In this document: piece after piece, positions 43,053 to 56,559 of the stretch
Position numbering within the stretch: the first letter of the stretch is position 1
How the letters are laid out: the number at the start of each line of letters is the position of its first letter
Assembly (NCBI GenBank): GCA_035771175.1
Contig: CM069612.1
Span: forward strand, 27,324,987-27,388,986
Reading direction: 5' to 3'
Source of the DNA: Paratinospora sagittata
Lineage: Eukaryota; Streptophyta; Magnoliopsida; Ranunculales; Menispermaceae
DNA length: 64,000 bases
Program-made: the position numbers and the translations under genes
Notes under the pieces: model-generated
Told to the model about the DNA's origin: nothing
What the model saw: only the letters and a program-made list of their open reading frames with translations
Database searches by the model: none

Positions 43053-44404
43053 ATTGTTTCTAATGAATTTGAGAAAGAAACCTTGATCATCATGCTTTAC
43101 CAGGCAAGTTTAGCATATTGGAAGATCAAATTATGGAATATAGACAGATAAGTAGAGACACTCTTGTTGTTTGTTTGTTAAATTAATGGCAGCATCCATT
43201 CTATATGGCACCACTTTCACCTCTCAATTGTTAAATTCCAATGTTGCTGTTCAATCAATTTTTTCTTTTTTTAAATGCTTTCATGTCCATATGTAGAAAA
43301 AAAAGAAAAAAAAAAAGAGAATTCAGCAAATGTACATCTTATCTCACACATGAGGAGACATGTCAAGCTATAGTTAATAAGTGGAAATAACAATTATAAC
43401 CCAAAATCGACCTTTTTATAAACCGGCAAACCCATAAGAAGCCCTAAAGCTATAGCTAATGAGTGGAAATTTAATAATGCATATTAAAGGGTGCGTTCGG
43501 TAATTAAGAGATTTTTTTTTTAAGAAAATAATATTTTTTTGAAAAAAAAATTTCATGATTGATTGGTGAGATATGAAAAATGAAATTTATGATTAATTAT
43601 TAGTTAAATAACTACAATTTCTTCTTACCCTTCTAGCTGATAAAATTATAATGAGCTAAAAAAAAAAACAATTTTAGGCGCCAAAATTTTACCGCCAAAA
43701 AAAGAAAAGAAAAGATGGTCAGTTGCGTAAAAAGCTGATAGTTGAAAAACCACACGGCAAATGCCCCTTCGCTTTACCTGCACGGGTCTGCTGCCACTTA
43801 GTACGTAATATGTTATGTTGCACGCCTTCCAATCTACGTAACGTAATCTTCCATTACTAATATTCTCTTTCTATTACTGCTACTTGCTTCAATACCACTG
43901 AACCCAAGTTACGTGTCCTCATGCCATACCGTCTCTTAAACTAATAATTGTTGGGTTCCTCAGTTTATATATTGATATATTTTTTGAGTATTATATAAGG
44001 TGGGTGCTGGTGCTTTAGGTAATTAGGTTAGGTTGTTAATATCATATAATTAATGCATTATATAATAATGTTGGTTCAAAGACTTTTGTTGGTTGACACT
44101 TGGTAAGAAGTAGCGTTTAAGGGAGAGGTTTGTTGGATTTGTCTCCTTCTCCATTAATGCTCTTTCTTATTCCTATGTCTAAATATATGAACTGGAATCC
44201 TAAGCCATTGTTCATGTGACCCTTCTGCTTCAAGGGTATATATATATAACTAAAATTTAATTAACTTGAATGTAAAGATATGATGTTGGCCTTGCTTGGT
44301 GAAGCTTCTTAATTAATTCTCCTTAAACTTGTGCTCACCTAAACAAACAAGCCAGAAATTAGTTCAATGTTTAAGTTTAAATTTTAATTCAGTGATACAA
44401 AACT
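43053..44404. other. Intergenic region, no gene
   Basis: 3' flank of the ORRM2-like gene. A GGGTGCGTTCGG sequence at 43489 resembles a PIF-type terminus, but no partner end was found. Otherwise AT-rich. Confidence 0.4.
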
Positions 44405-44605
44405 TAAATGTTACGTTCAGTTTATAATTCAAAAAATAGAATACAACTTAAAAAGTAAAAATTTAAAAAATAATACTTTTTTTTTAAATTTACAAAAAAT
44501 AATATTAATATTTTATTATTTTTTAAAAATAATTTTTTTTATAAATTTTAAAAAATAATTTTTGAATTTTAACAAACTAAATATATTTTTCGTATTTTTA
44601 TAAAT
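44405..44605. repeat. MITE-like AT-rich repeat, copy 2
   Basis: Same family and orientation as 1567-1746. It shares TTCAAAAAATAxAATA and TAACAAACTAAATATATTTT followed by TCGTATTTTTA. Confidence 0.5.
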
Positions 44606-44929
44606 ATAAAAAACTATCTAAAAAATTATTGTATTCAATGTTGGGGCTAGGACTAGGAAAATAGCAGTTTTACTGGAAAGTGCCTGTAATGGGAGTTACA
44701 GAGGATCCACTTTTGCTTCTTCACTGGTCCCACTCGCGCGCTCTTTGCCAAGCTGCCTGGAAACACGGTCGCCACACATAGTGCCGCCCAATATTCTAAC
44801 AACAAACACCTCTTAACTATTATGTATAACGAAAGGTTTTTTTTTTTTTTTTATTTCAATGCCATGGTAATTTTTTAAAAGAAAAAAGAAAAAGAAAAAA
44901 TCAATAGAGAGATTCCAATAAAAAATCAT

Positions 44930-45135
44930 AAGGCTGTATTTGATTTATAATTTAGATATAATTTTTTGTATCCAAAATTTTGAAAGTACAAAAAATACAT
45001 TTGGTTAATTGAAATCTAAAAATAATTTTTTAAGATTTATAAAGAAAATATATTATTTTTAAGAAATGATAACATATTATTTTTTGAGTTTTTACTTTTT
45101 CAAATTGTATTCTAATTTTTAGATTACATAGTTAT
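44930..45135. repeat. MITE-like AT-rich repeat, copy 3 (inverted)
   Basis: Related to the copies at 1567 and 44405 but in the opposite orientation. It shares AATACATTTGGTTAATT and AAAATAATTTTTTAAGATTT with the reverse complement of copy 1. Confidence 0.5.
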
Positions 45136-45293
45136 AGATTCTGCAATTATATATAAGTAGTTTGCATTTCTAAAATATGCATAAGATAGAATAAAATATA
45201 ATAAGAAATTGCATATATATATATATATATATATATATAGGTCTTATAATAGTTTTCAAATAGTTATTTACTTCGTGAAAAAACTTTATAGAT

Positions 45294-45514
45294 AATCACC
45301 AACTATTGGTTGGTTCAGTGGTCCAAGGGTTGAATCCAAACAGGGTTGAGAGACTTAATTCTGAGTTCGAGACCTTTCTTGACAAAATCGTGGGTGGGAG
45401 GGACACCCTTGCCTCTGCCATATCCTGAGTCCGGTGAATTAGTCTCGCTCTAAAAGGAAAGAGGACATCACCGGATGTCGAAATCCCAATGATAAAAAAA
45501 AAAAAAAGAAAAGG
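45294..45514 (+). mobile_element. tRNA-derived SINE
   Basis: CTTTATAGAT at 45284-45293 recurs at 45515-45524 as the target-site duplication. It has an A-box-like TGGTTCAGTGGTCC, a B-box-like GAGTTCGAGACC and an A-rich tail. Confidence 0.8.
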
Positions 45515-45627
45515 CTTTATAGATGCAAAGGAAGCAAGTTTACGTAGCACTTCATGTAAAAGATTTTGTTGAATTAAACATATCTATTGTACTCCTAAAG
45601 GAAAATTAGTCTTGTATACATACATTT

Positions 45628-45662
<35 letters not shown>

Positions 45663-46135
45663 CACGTAGATAAATGCATATTATGACTGAGTGCCATGGA
45701 TCATTAACTTTTTGCAGACCGTTTAATGTGGCACAGAACGTACCAACCCTTTTGCTTCTTCCATCACCATGTCTCCTCCATGCATGCCAGCTGCAAATTG
45801 CACTAGAGAAGCAATAGAATGAGAGTGATGCAGAAAAGGACTGAACCTTAAAAGTTCTGTCTCTCATAGAAAACAGAGAATAAACAGTTAGCACTCATTA
45901 AAAACAAGGACAAAGTACTTTCTCCATCTGTACAGTATCCAGTCAGTCTTCTTTACTAAAAGAAAAAAAGCCAAAAAAAAAAAAAAAAAAAAAAATGTTA
46001 ACAACACAGTTATCCATTAATTTCTCATATGTTACAAATGATTTGAGAGATTAAAGTATACATATTATATTATTATACATAATGAGATGAGATGATGAAA
46101 AAAAAAAAAAAAAAAAAACTTTAGAAAAATCTACT

Positions 46136-48904
46136 TCATGAACAGAGTCTAGGCAATGCTTTTGTAGAACTAGAGCTTGATACTTTTGATTTCATGATTT
46201 TTTCCATCTGGGCTTGCATTTTCTTACAAATTTTCTCTAATTCCACCACTCTACAATGCATTCCTTGCAAATGTTCCTTTATCTTCTCATTCTCTGTTGG
46301 ATCATCCAGCTTTTTTGCATACAACACAATTTGGTCACTGGTCTGCTCTGCCTTTTCTTTATTCTGCTTCTCATTGCAATTACATTGTGAATCAGCAAAT
46401 GGTTTGAGATGAGAAGTCTCTTGTAGTAAGCTTTTGAGCTTGGACTTTTGAGAGATGAGAGCTTGGATTGCTGTTTTTGATGGAAATTTTGAATTTTGAG
46501 CTAATTGTTTGCAAGCTTCCGACGAGAGCTTCTCGTAGTTCATGGCACAGCAGACTTTCATCCTTTCATCTTCCGTTAATCCGGTATTAACCTATTGAAA
46601 TCTCGATTTAGTCCATCATGGAGAAAAATAAAAAATCCACAAGCTCAACATCAAAGGGCACAATTCAATGATTCAATTTTATTAAATTACTAATTAAAGA
46701 GTTACATGGTTCTATGTTCTACCATTAAGGAAGGAATTTATTGAGAAGGCACACCAACTAAAAATATACACAATTTTAGCAAGCTCATATGATCCTAGTT
46801 TTCACCTGAGAAATTCACATTCTAAACATCAATCAGCTTAAGAATATAATTACAGGCAAACATAGAAGCATACCTCGAGATACATGTCCATAGCTTGATA
46901 GATTGCATTGTAGGAGTCTCTAGCAGAATCTGGGAGGGCATTTAATAGTGCAACGAATTTTGAAGGTTTCAAACAGGGATCTGGAGCTACTTCTGTAATA
47001 TACAAGTCCATAAGATTAGCGACTTTCTTCAATCGATCTGATGATACCCAAGTAAGTCCTCCAAGAAGAAACGATTTCAATAGCCTAAGAACCAAGTTCA
47101 CATCATAAAGAAAATTCACTCCTGGTGGTGATGGAATAAGCAGATTATCTAGTGTTGCTTGATCTAGCTGCAAACCAATCATACTCTCCATCTTATTCCT
47201 GCTACTTTTACTTATGTTCAAACCCGAAGTGACCCGAAGAATCCCGAACAAGCTCTTGCAAGGAACAGAGCTCCGATCGAGCGAAAAGAGTAGACCAATT
47301 ACAGTTTCCGTGATTTTGCACTTCTCATCTAAAGTTGCACCCGACAACTTAAATTTGTGGTAATAGAAGAGGAACTTGCTGACAATTACATGGTCTAGTT
47401 TATGAAAAACCATGGCATTTATCGCCTTTTCAATCATCTCGGGTTTTAAAACCGCAAGATCTTCGAACCACCAGTTTGATTTGTAATAGTTGTTCTTCGT
47501 GCTTTCAGAGCTTCTTGTATCACAAGAATTGCGAAACGCCGAGCTTTCGGGTGAAGAAGTAGATGTGCTCTCATCACTGATAGAAACCAATTTCCCGACT
47601 AGAGAATCCAAGAATTTCTTAAGAGTTCCCGAGGATTCTGAATTAGGAAGGAGATCTTGACATTGCCTCAATGCTACCAGAAATTCAGGCCAGCTCCAGT
47701 AACCAATCTCTTCAAGTGATTTCTCAGTGAGTTCAATTAAGTTTTGGGATCCTAAAACTTCCTTGGTCATTTCCATGAAATGGGCAACACAGTGTAGAAC
47801 ACAAATGTTTGATGGAGTTATCCTAGTTTTGCCATTGTTGTAGCAGAACTTTGTCATGAGCTCAAAACCATCTGGTCCTCCTGGTAAGTCATGGAATATT
47901 ACCTTGAGGTTTACTGTTTTCCCTATTGACTTGCCAAATAGTTTTCTTAATCTACCTGAAAAAGATGAAAGAATTCTCTGCAAATACCCATAAGAACAAG
48001 AAGTCAGATTGTGAGCATCATATGCACCCACACACACACACACTCCAAGAAACAAAACAAGAAAAGAAAATAAATGCATGAAAAAATCAAATATCAAGAC
48101 CAATTTCCTCTATGAAGTCAAAAAAAGAAAAGAAAAACATCATGAATTATTCAACAAGCTAGAATAAATAATGACCAAGATATTACAATTACTTGATGAA
48201 AGTCAGTTAAAAAAATGATATAAGATCATCAACCTCTGCAAGAGAAGGGCGAGATGTCGTTACACACAATTAATTGTAAATGCCTAACAAAAGGGAGAAA
48301 TGAAGAGGTAATAAATAGTATGAGAAGAACCCAGAAGAACTTGAAAAGGGGTTTAAAAGAAAACAAATAAAGGGCATGAACACTAAGACCCTAATAAAAG
48401 CAGCAATAAATGAACAAGGTCCCTCAGCTCTTTATGTAGAAACTGTAGAAATCAAGTAGCCAGAACTGAGCAATAAATTAAATAGAAACAAAAGAAAGAA
48501 CAAAAGGAGGTGAGATTAATATGCCCCACATCCCTGCAAAATAGGTGAAAATTTAATGGAGGCTGAAGAAAATGTTACATAAAAAATCATCCGAAAGTAC
48601 CAAAACAGAACACTGAGAGATGTATCTCTGTACTAATAATTATACACCAAAAAAAAGGGTAAAAATCATAGAAGCTTGACCTCTTATAAAATAACGACAA
48701 ATGCCCAAATCATACAAAAAAAACCCAAATGAAAGAACAAATTAAACAATGGAAATCCCATCAATCAATTGAGCTAACTTAAAAATAAAAAATAAAAAAA
48801 TTCTGAGAAACAAATTAGAAGAGCAGAAGAACTACCTTACTGACCCAGAACATTTCTTGCCCATTAACATCTACTTCAAGATTGCAGCAAACTTCCTCCA
48901 TCAT
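46136..48904 (-). CDS. NPH3-family BTB/POZ protein, At3g22104 type
   Basis: The exons in transcript order are 48904-48836, 47977-46874 and 46591-46136, all GT-AG and in phase (1,629 nt, 542 residues). A BTB-like N-terminus (VCCNLEVDVNGQEMFWVSKR then FSGRLRKLFGKS) is followed by a long NPH3 domain (WWFEDLAVLKPEMIEKAI, FLFYYHKFKLSG, YDVNLVLRLLKSFL, VANLMDLYITEVAPDPCLKP, YNAIYQAMDMYLE). The KVCCAMNYEKLSSEACKQLA segment and a C-terminal coiled coil (HCRVVELEKICKKMQAQMEK) complete it. NPH3 proteins act at the plasma membrane or as CUL3 ubiquitin-ligase adaptors in signalling, best known in phototropism. The specific role of this subgroup is not established to my knowledge. Two adjacent ATGs open the frame; either could be used. 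Confidence 0.93.
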
Positions 48905-49918
48905 CAAAAGTACAGAAAAGAAAGAAAGAAAGAAACTCAAAATGAATTAAATCAAAGGTGGTGACATAAAAAACCTCAAGAAAAAGAAGATGTGGTGCCA
49001 CATGTAAAGAATTACAAGACTGGTGGGTATCATGGATCAACAACCCAAAATAAAGAGAAGGAACAGTGAGTGAGAGAGAGAGAGAGACATAACGAGACAA
49101 TATTCTGAGAAGGGTAGCAAGACAACAGGAAGAGGTCACATTGACTCTGCTGAAACGCCAGTGATAGAGAAGAAACAATGTTCCACTCAACTAAAGAGAT
49201 GAAATAGAAGACGAGAACTATAAGACAGGATAAGAAATATATATACATATAAATGAGAAAAAGTTGTGATGGCCCCAATATCCACTACCCTATCTGACAT
49301 TCCAGCCCCAAAAATATAAATAAATAAAAGTTGTGCTGTGCAAAACTGTGACTCCTACAAGATCAGAACTGAAGCTTTTTTTTTATGACTATTGATTTTA
49401 ATTCTCTGATTTTTCTTTTATTTTGTTTTTCACCGCAAGTCTTCTTAGTCTCTAACGAGAAGAACCGCAACCTTTTTCATCTAATTTTCTTTGTTATATT
49501 ACATTAATGAAAGCCCTCTTGGGTTTTCCAGAAGAGGCTTAAAACTAACGAAAGTAAGATACAAACTTATATTTTATATGATGAACTTACTCATATTTGA
49601 TGTAGAATTATTATTTTGGTCCATATATACTAACAAATTTTATCATAATCGCATATCGCACGATATCAGATCAATTGTCATCATTATCTCGAGAAAGAAC
49701 AACTTGATAAACTATCTACGACCTATGAGCGTACATGCGTGATACACCTTGATATTCGTATGTCTCAGTTGAATCATCAACTTTTATACCACCTGTTGGG
49801 TGGGTCTGAATCTTTATTAGTACATATATTATTCCCACTTAACTATCTTTGAATTCAGGTATGTAGTTTTACTCCAAAAGGCCTTAATACCATTGATGGT
49901 GAGATTCTAATTTATAAT
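48905..49918. other. Upstream region of the NPH3-family gene
   Basis: Contains a (GA)n tract at about 49067-49087, typical of plant leaders, then AT-rich DNA. A repeat at about 49563-49625 (CTTATATTTTATATGATGAA and on) recurs near 50725 and 54575. Confidence 0.45.
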
Positions 49919-50722
49919 GGGTCTGACTAAATCCACCCATCCTTTCCTCTCTTTCCACCCACCTAATTAAGAAATTAGAAAGACAAAAAAGTCCTCATGT
50001 AAAATTACCAAAAAAGACATTAATAAGCCTCTCTTAAACCCCCCCTCTCTCTTCACCCACCCATTCTCTATCATAAACCCTTCAACTCTTCAACTCTTCA
50101 ACTCATCTCAATTTTTAATCTTGTGAATTTTCTTGTATTTTTCTAACCAAAAGCATACATTTTCACCTTTTTGAAGTGTTTTTTTTTTCGCAAAAACATA
50201 CCCAAAATCGAAGAAAAAAGAGGGCAAAATGGGTTTCGAAATCCAAAAAAATTGTCCCTGAATTAGGTGTGCAGCTGTCGGCCCACGCAGGGTTGGACAA
50301 AAAGAGAAAAATAAAAAAATAACACATTGAAATACACTTAGAACATGTAAAAATTATGTTTTACTTACTAATTTGTGATCTAAGATTTGACTTGAACCGG
50401 TTTGAGTTAGACGTCTATAAAACCCGAAATAATTCAATTTTTCGCAAGAATTTTTCTAGGTTGTTGTTCACAAACATTCCTAATGTTGTTTTAACCCTTT
50501 GAATAATTGAAAAACTTGAAGAAATGATGAATTAATAGAGAAAAAAAGAAGAAGAAACGAGAGAGGAAGGGAGTGTTGGGGTTTGGACAGGGTGAAAATA
50601 AAAGGAGCAAAATAAAAATTTGGATGGGTGAAGAGAGAGATTATTTGGTTTTAAAATTTTAGATGGGTGAAGAGAGTAAGTGAGTGGACAAAGAAGAAAG
50701 AGTAAGTGAATTTAGCTGAACC
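49919..50722. mobile_element. Non-autonomous Mutator-like (MULE) element
   Basis: It has long inverted ends: GGGTCTGACTAAATCCACCC on the left and GGTTCAGCTAAATTCACTTA as the reverse complement of the right. Both continue into CTCTCTTCACCCACC-type sequence. The left 330 bp strongly resemble the start of the gene-bearing element at 62968 (shared CTCATGTAAAATTACCAAAA, CTCTCTTCACCC and GGxTTTCGAAATxCAAAAAA). It has no coding capacity. Flanks are similar but not a clean 9 bp duplication. Confidence 0.65.
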
Positions 50723-52027
50723 TTTTATATTTCATGTGATGAACTTGTCTATGTTTAATGTTACTATTATTTTGGTCCACACATACCCAATATGTTCAAT
50801 GACATAAGAGTATAGTTATTATATAAGAAGTGCAATTCATATTCATACTTATAAATATATTAAAGGTCTTTAAATCTCTCGTCAATATATGATTTGAAAG
50901 CATCCAACATTCAATACAAGTTTACAAAGATTTGTATTAAAATTGTGTTTCATACACTCATCCCTTTTTTTAATTGCATATGTAGTTCCATTTTTATTTT
51001 TATTTTTGTACAAAACAAAAAATATGTAGTTCCACTTCTTATGTATTTTTTTTTCTCTCTTCTTTTTTTTTTTTTTTTTTTTTAACAAAACAAAAATATG
51101 TAGTTCCACTTTTTCAAAAAATATATATTTTTTCTCCCTCTCTTGTAGGTTGTAGCTAAAGTGGCTTGTTTTCCAATGTGGCCGAGTTCAGAGATCATCC
51201 CTGAACCGATCACTTTCCACCATAGACACCAGGATTTAAAAGGGTTCCCATGTGGAAGAAGAAGATGATCATGGTGGTTGATGTTTTGGCGTGGTAGTTG
51301 ACATTTAGTCCACAGTTGGGTAGGACCAAGGTGTTGTGTGCTTTTCGCATTTGACCATCTTTTAACGTCTAATCTAATCTGAGTGGAACGGTCAGGAGCA
51401 AGTAACTGGAGAAAGTGCTCTCAAACTGGTAAATACAGTTGCTAAATCTCTCATTGCCATACAATTTTTATAATTAGAAAATAAAAGTATTAAATGTGTA
51501 TGAATGAAATTATAATATTAGGAATATTAAAAAAAATTATCTTGTGAATCTTTCTCATATTAGTATTTATAAGGTTCTTTTAGAGCTAGGCACTGATTAA
51601 AATCCAAGCCATTAATAAAAGTTCTAATATCGAGTTAAAATTAGTTGACATAAAAGCATTTATATATAAAAAAATATTAATCTAATTACAAAAAAATACA
51701 GTTACACATTTATATTTATTAAATATATATGTTATTAACATCTCAAGGATGTATATATATATATATGTTATTATCATCATCATGTACATATAAATTATTC
51801 TAAATTAACGGATCAAAGACAAAGGGTCAGTACCGAAAAGACATGCTTATATCAAAGCCTAATAAGTCGCAACAATCCTTAATAAGGGCACAACTCTTCC
51901 CTCATCACCCCCATACGTTTCATGGAGACAACTTTATACATTGAGTGAACATAAATATTAACACTAATAAAACACTCACAAGAAATGTATTTAATTGGTA
52001 TGATCATTTTGCTTAAACATTTTAGAT

Positions 52028-52059
<32 letters not shown>

Positions 52060-53214
52060 CCCAAAACAAACTTCACTCCAAATCAAGCTAGCTAAACATG
52101 AATTTAATATATATAAATTAGAGAAAACAACTTCAAGATGTGTAGTTACCTTGGAAATTATAGATTTTAGACTATGCATTTTGACTTTCGTCTCCCCTTC
52201 TTTTGTTCACACACACACACGCACATATATATATATATATAGATAAACTGATTTTATATGAATGAGTATAATACTATAGAAACACATTTTTTCCTACTGT
52301 AAAATTTTCTCAAAATACGTAAGTTTATTTATTTATTTCTTAAGTATATTGTACTTTAAACTGATTATTTAGAGTATCTCCAATATAAATATAGATTGTG
52401 AAAAAGCTAATTGTCACATAGAATAAATGAACATTGTGTAAAAAAAATCTTCTCTAATGCAACTATTAACATTCAATGTCAAGTTGAGTTGACAAAAAAA
52501 GAAATAAAGGCTGTCAACTTAGCCGTCTACTTTTAAACGGTTTTTTGAACAACCATTTATTGCCGACTCATCAAATTACTAAAACTTTACCATTAAAAAA
52601 ATATTAAAAAAAGAAGAAGCATTTAACACCTTATCAAAATGTGTATAATCTATGGAAGCATTAGATACCACTTTTTAATTTAATTGTCTATAAAGTTTAA
52701 TTTTATGTCATATAGGAAACAAGTCTCTTTACATTAATGACATGATTCTTTTTTTTAAAATACAATCTACTTTTACATTGAAGATGTTCTTATATGTAAT
52801 GAAGGGGAGGATCAGATATTGATCTAATTGAAACACTCTTTTAACTATTATTACCAAGTAAAGAGTTCAATATATATATCTATATATATATAATCTACAC
52901 CAAATGTTAATTGTTTGCCATATATATATATAGAGGAAGGGAAACCAAGTGACTTTTTTTTTTTCCACTACTCATCACTAATGAATACAAAAACAGCTAC
53001 CACGTACGTACAGCTGATGGAAGGACATATTAGATAAGTAGTACACAACCTTTTTAAGCTTTTGTTGGGTGTGGACCTCACTAGATGAACTGCTTTTAAG
53101 CTAAGCACATCATATGTCTTTCACATGCTTCAGTCTCCCCGTCGGTTTGGATTGGAGTACAAAACTCCCTTCCACCTCACCTTTAATCACACTATCTCTC
53201 CCTTTCTCGTGTCA
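50723..53214. other. Gene-free AT-rich region with microsatellites
   Basis: Holds poly-T (51064-51083), (CA)n-(TA)n at 52030-52058 and 52208-52240, and several (TA)n runs. A less AT-rich patch at 51150-51420 showed no recognisable frame. Confidence 0.5.
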
Positions 53215-53330
53215 ATGACCATAGCTTACTTGGTTAAGTATTTACTTTTCTTATATAAGTTAGAGGGTTCAAATCTCTTCAGCGTCATACAAGGCGGTGA
53301 AGAGTTATTATACTTTTATTAATAGTTTAT
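53215..53330 (+). mobile_element. tRNA-derived SINE fragment
   Basis: CTTACTTGGTTAAGTATTTA (A-box-like), AGAGGGTTCAAATCTCTTCA (B-box-like) and CAAGGCGGTGAAGAGTTATT follow the same layout as the element at 62555. Confidence 0.55.
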
Positions 53331-54859
53331 TCTTACGCTATTTGACCTTAATATGGATATTTGTTTTTCGAAATAATAAGGATTGTCTTTGTCTTTGATT
53401 CATTATTTTTAAATGATTTATATGCATGCGATCATTTCATGTAACAAATACTATTGATTGACAAAAAAAATGTTATTCTAATTATAAAAAATACATAAAT
53501 AATTATATTATCCCACGATCATTATTGGATACAAATGTATACTGCATTTAACTACCAAATGTAACTATAAATGCAATTTTTACTGGAATTGTCACTTTCA
53601 CTTAAAATGTAACTAGCAATATCGATTTCAGAATCAATAGTGTTATTAAATTATTAAACAAAAGCAAGCTAAGAATAAACTAGCGTTATTAAATTCTTGA
53701 AGTGTTTATTGTTTCATGTACAACTTTATAAATAGATTAGCTTTAGTTTATAAAAGCTATATAGAATTGTTTACTTTAGATTTTAATATATAATAGAATC
53801 TTAAACTAATTCATGGACACTCTAAGTCAATTGAGGTTCAAGTTGAGTGAAACAGAGTACTACTGACTGACCCCTTGGCCTTGGAATATTGCCAGGTAAA
53901 CCTATCATTACTTGAGAGGCACGTGTGTCTTCCACTTGCACGTGACAAAAGCTTGTAAGTTATGTACCTGATGTAGGGTGTGGGTGGGGGGGTGACCCAG
54001 ATAGTGAGACAATGGGAGGCAAGGAATTGGGATGGCTGAACCATGCGGTCGGTGACCCGAAAAAAGTGGAAAAACCATTAAGTTTTTGGGAGGGACCCAA
54101 TTACTGCAATTGATGTCAATTTGTTACGTCCAAATAACCATGCACGTCCCAACATGTCTCCAATCCTTCTGCTATTTGTGGGGTCTTAAATAATGGCTCT
54201 GCTTCAACTTACTCCTGTATTTTGTTCATAAAAAGGCCCATATATTAATAGTATGCAAATTCAATTAATATTTTTATTTTTATTTTATTTTTTTGAACAT
54301 TAGATTGAATGAGTAAAGGAAATAAGGGCACAAGGTTCTAATATAGGATAGAACCTGAGTTTGGTGAGCTCTTAATATCCTTGACTTAAATTTTTTTTTA
54401 ATATTTCATGATGTGAAACATGCATGAAAACACAAATATTGAGGGGTGTGTTGTACTGGTTTAAATTTCAACTAGTATCAATACTGCTTTCAACTTAATC
54501 ACGACCTTTGAATTCATGTGTAAGGTTTAATTTATTAAAATTTTTCAATATTAATGAGGGTGATATCTTAACTTATATTTTATGTGATGTATTCATCCAA
54601 TTTTGATGTGAAATTATTATTTTAATCCACATAATCCAAATAGGATGTTCATGTTTTAATGTTTCAACCCGCATCTTCATAACATACTAACATTATAAAA
54701 TTATGTCACAGAAACTCAAAAATCAAGACCTTACTTATATGGTACTTGGATCCCTCAATCCTTTTGATAAACATAGAGCTATTTAACTACACATGAAATA
54801 GGGTTGATCTAAAACACACTTAGCTTGGCTAAGTATCCCCTAATATATATATACTTCAC
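53331..54859. other. Gene-free stretch
   Basis: AT-rich DNA with a short GC-richer patch at 53860-54060 that encodes nothing recognisable. A third copy of the CTTATATTTTATGTGATG repeat lies near 54575. Confidence 0.4.
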
Positions 54860-55085
54860 CAACAGTCCGTTAGTCCAGTGGTTCGAGCGCCAAGTTTATT
54901 TTACGAAGGCCAGAGTTCGAGTCAGGATATCGGTGGGGCAGCTACCAGATTCGCTCGATTTCTCTAATTTGTGCAGGTTGCTGCATGCAGTGTCTGATTG
55001 TCGGCCCGATTTGAGGGGCTGTTGGATGCGGGTCAGGTTGTTGGAGTGATTATAGTCAGTTCAGTAAGGAGTTAGATTTTTTACG
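54860..55085 (+). mobile_element. tRNA-derived SINE-like element
   Basis: An A-box-like TTAGTCCAGTGGTTCGAGCG and B-box-like CAGAGTTCGAGTCAGG are followed by a GC-rich body (GGTGGGGCAGCTACC, GTCGGCCCGATTTGAGGGGC) unlike the AT-rich surroundings. A target-site duplication was not found. Confidence 0.55.
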
Positions 55086-56474
55086 AAAAGAGATAGGCCC
55101 TATACTTGTTTCTTCTCAAATATTCATAAACTTATTATTATAAAAACAGTTCAGTGCACAAAGACCCATTTATGTAAGGTTTCGAAAAAGGTCAGATCAA
55201 ATTAGGTTTATTATACGCAGTCTTATCTTGCAACACAAAAGACTATTTCTACGCCTCAAACTTATAACTATCTAGTCATAAGAGTAGCAATTTTTCAATT
55301 GCACCAAGTTGTATATACTAAAAATACAAATGATCAAAGGAGCAATCTTCTTTTTGACCTATATAATCTTAATTTCTAGTGGTCTTGTTAGTTTTTAAGA
55401 AAAAGAAAAAAACTAAGTTTGGTTTTGAGTTGGTTTTTAAAGTTTTTTTGTTTTTTTGAGGATTAGCATTACCCAAAAATGAAAACCTTTACTCTTCAGA
55501 AGAGCATACATGTGAAGTGTCCAATAAAGATGGCTAAAGGGGTATTTTAGTGTAGCCAATCCCACGTGATAATCATTTCACAATCATGCCCCTGTGTTTC
55601 ACTTTGAAGACCCGTGATTGGTTCACCAATACCCCAAACATATTCAATTATTACAAATTTATCCCTTTTAGCCCAATGAAAGCGTCACTTTCGGATGCTG
55701 CCATTTTGTCCCACCCAATTAGGAACAATATTATTAAAAATAAAAATTTTAGTATTTAAATATAAGATCATGCCATTGATATATCATCTTCACTTGGTTT
55801 TGTGATAAGTACTAATAAACATTAGTACTTAAGTCTTGTTTATCTAATAGAGCAGTCTTCTACTGACACATATGGCCACATTAACAAAAAACAAAAAAAA
55901 CAAATTAGATGATGGTGGACCTGAATATCCACACCTTTAAGCTTACTTTTGATCCAAGTATGCTATTTTTCATTAAAAGGCCTAGTTACTAATGAACAGA
56001 AGATCCATTATTTTAACTCATTAAGTCGTGTGATGAACTTTATTATTAATTTTTTTAATGTGAACTCATTCAATATATAAACATCAATATTCTAAGGGGG
56101 AAACTGATTGCCCACTTACTATAAAAGTAATTCCATTTGAAAATGAGTTAGGTAATTAGATATGGATGATATGTTTGAAATTGAAAATCAAGTCAGCTTT
56201 CATTATGAATTGCGTGCTGACAAAAAGGCCCATCAACAGTTAATTAAGTAATTTTATGGTGTCACGAAAATAAGTAATTTTAGAAGCCTTACTCAATAAC
56301 CAGTTTGGTTTTAGGTATAATAAATATAGTAATTTTGCCACTACTTTGGGAAAGCTAAACTGATTCTTCACAAGAACCAGTAATGCGCCTATCTCAAAAC
56401 GACTATTTTAGTGCAACGCGTGGTAATGCAATTATATATATAAGTAAACAATATATTAAGCAATTTGCAAGAAA
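55086..56474. other. Gene-free AT-rich stretch
   Basis: No coding family, RNA gene or clear repeat was recognised here. Confidence 0.4.
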
Positions 56475-56559
56475 GGGGTGGTGGCGCAGTTGGCTAGCGC
56501 GTAGGTCTCATAGCTTCTGAGTGATCCTGAGGTCGAGAGTTCGAGCCTCTCTCACCCCA
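56475..56559 (+). tRNA. Elongator tRNA-Met (CAT), intron-containing
   Basis: The acceptor GGGGTGG pairs with TCACCCC (one G-T wobble), with discriminator A at 56559. The D-arm is GGCGCAGTTGGCTAGCGC and the anticodon CAT lies in GGTCTCATA. A short intron (about 11 nt, GCTTCTGAGTG-like) lies next to the anticodon, as known for plant elongator tRNA-Met. The T-arm is GAGAGTTCGAGCCTCTC. The downstream T5 at 56564 can act as pol III terminator. Confidence 0.95.

Noticed and set aside
51150..51420. GC-richer patch resembling a gene fragment
   Set aside because: No frame longer than a few dozen codons, and no motif recognised.
54860..54930. Possible tRNA gene
   Set aside because: A- and B-box-like sequences are present but no cloverleaf forms; a SINE explains it better.
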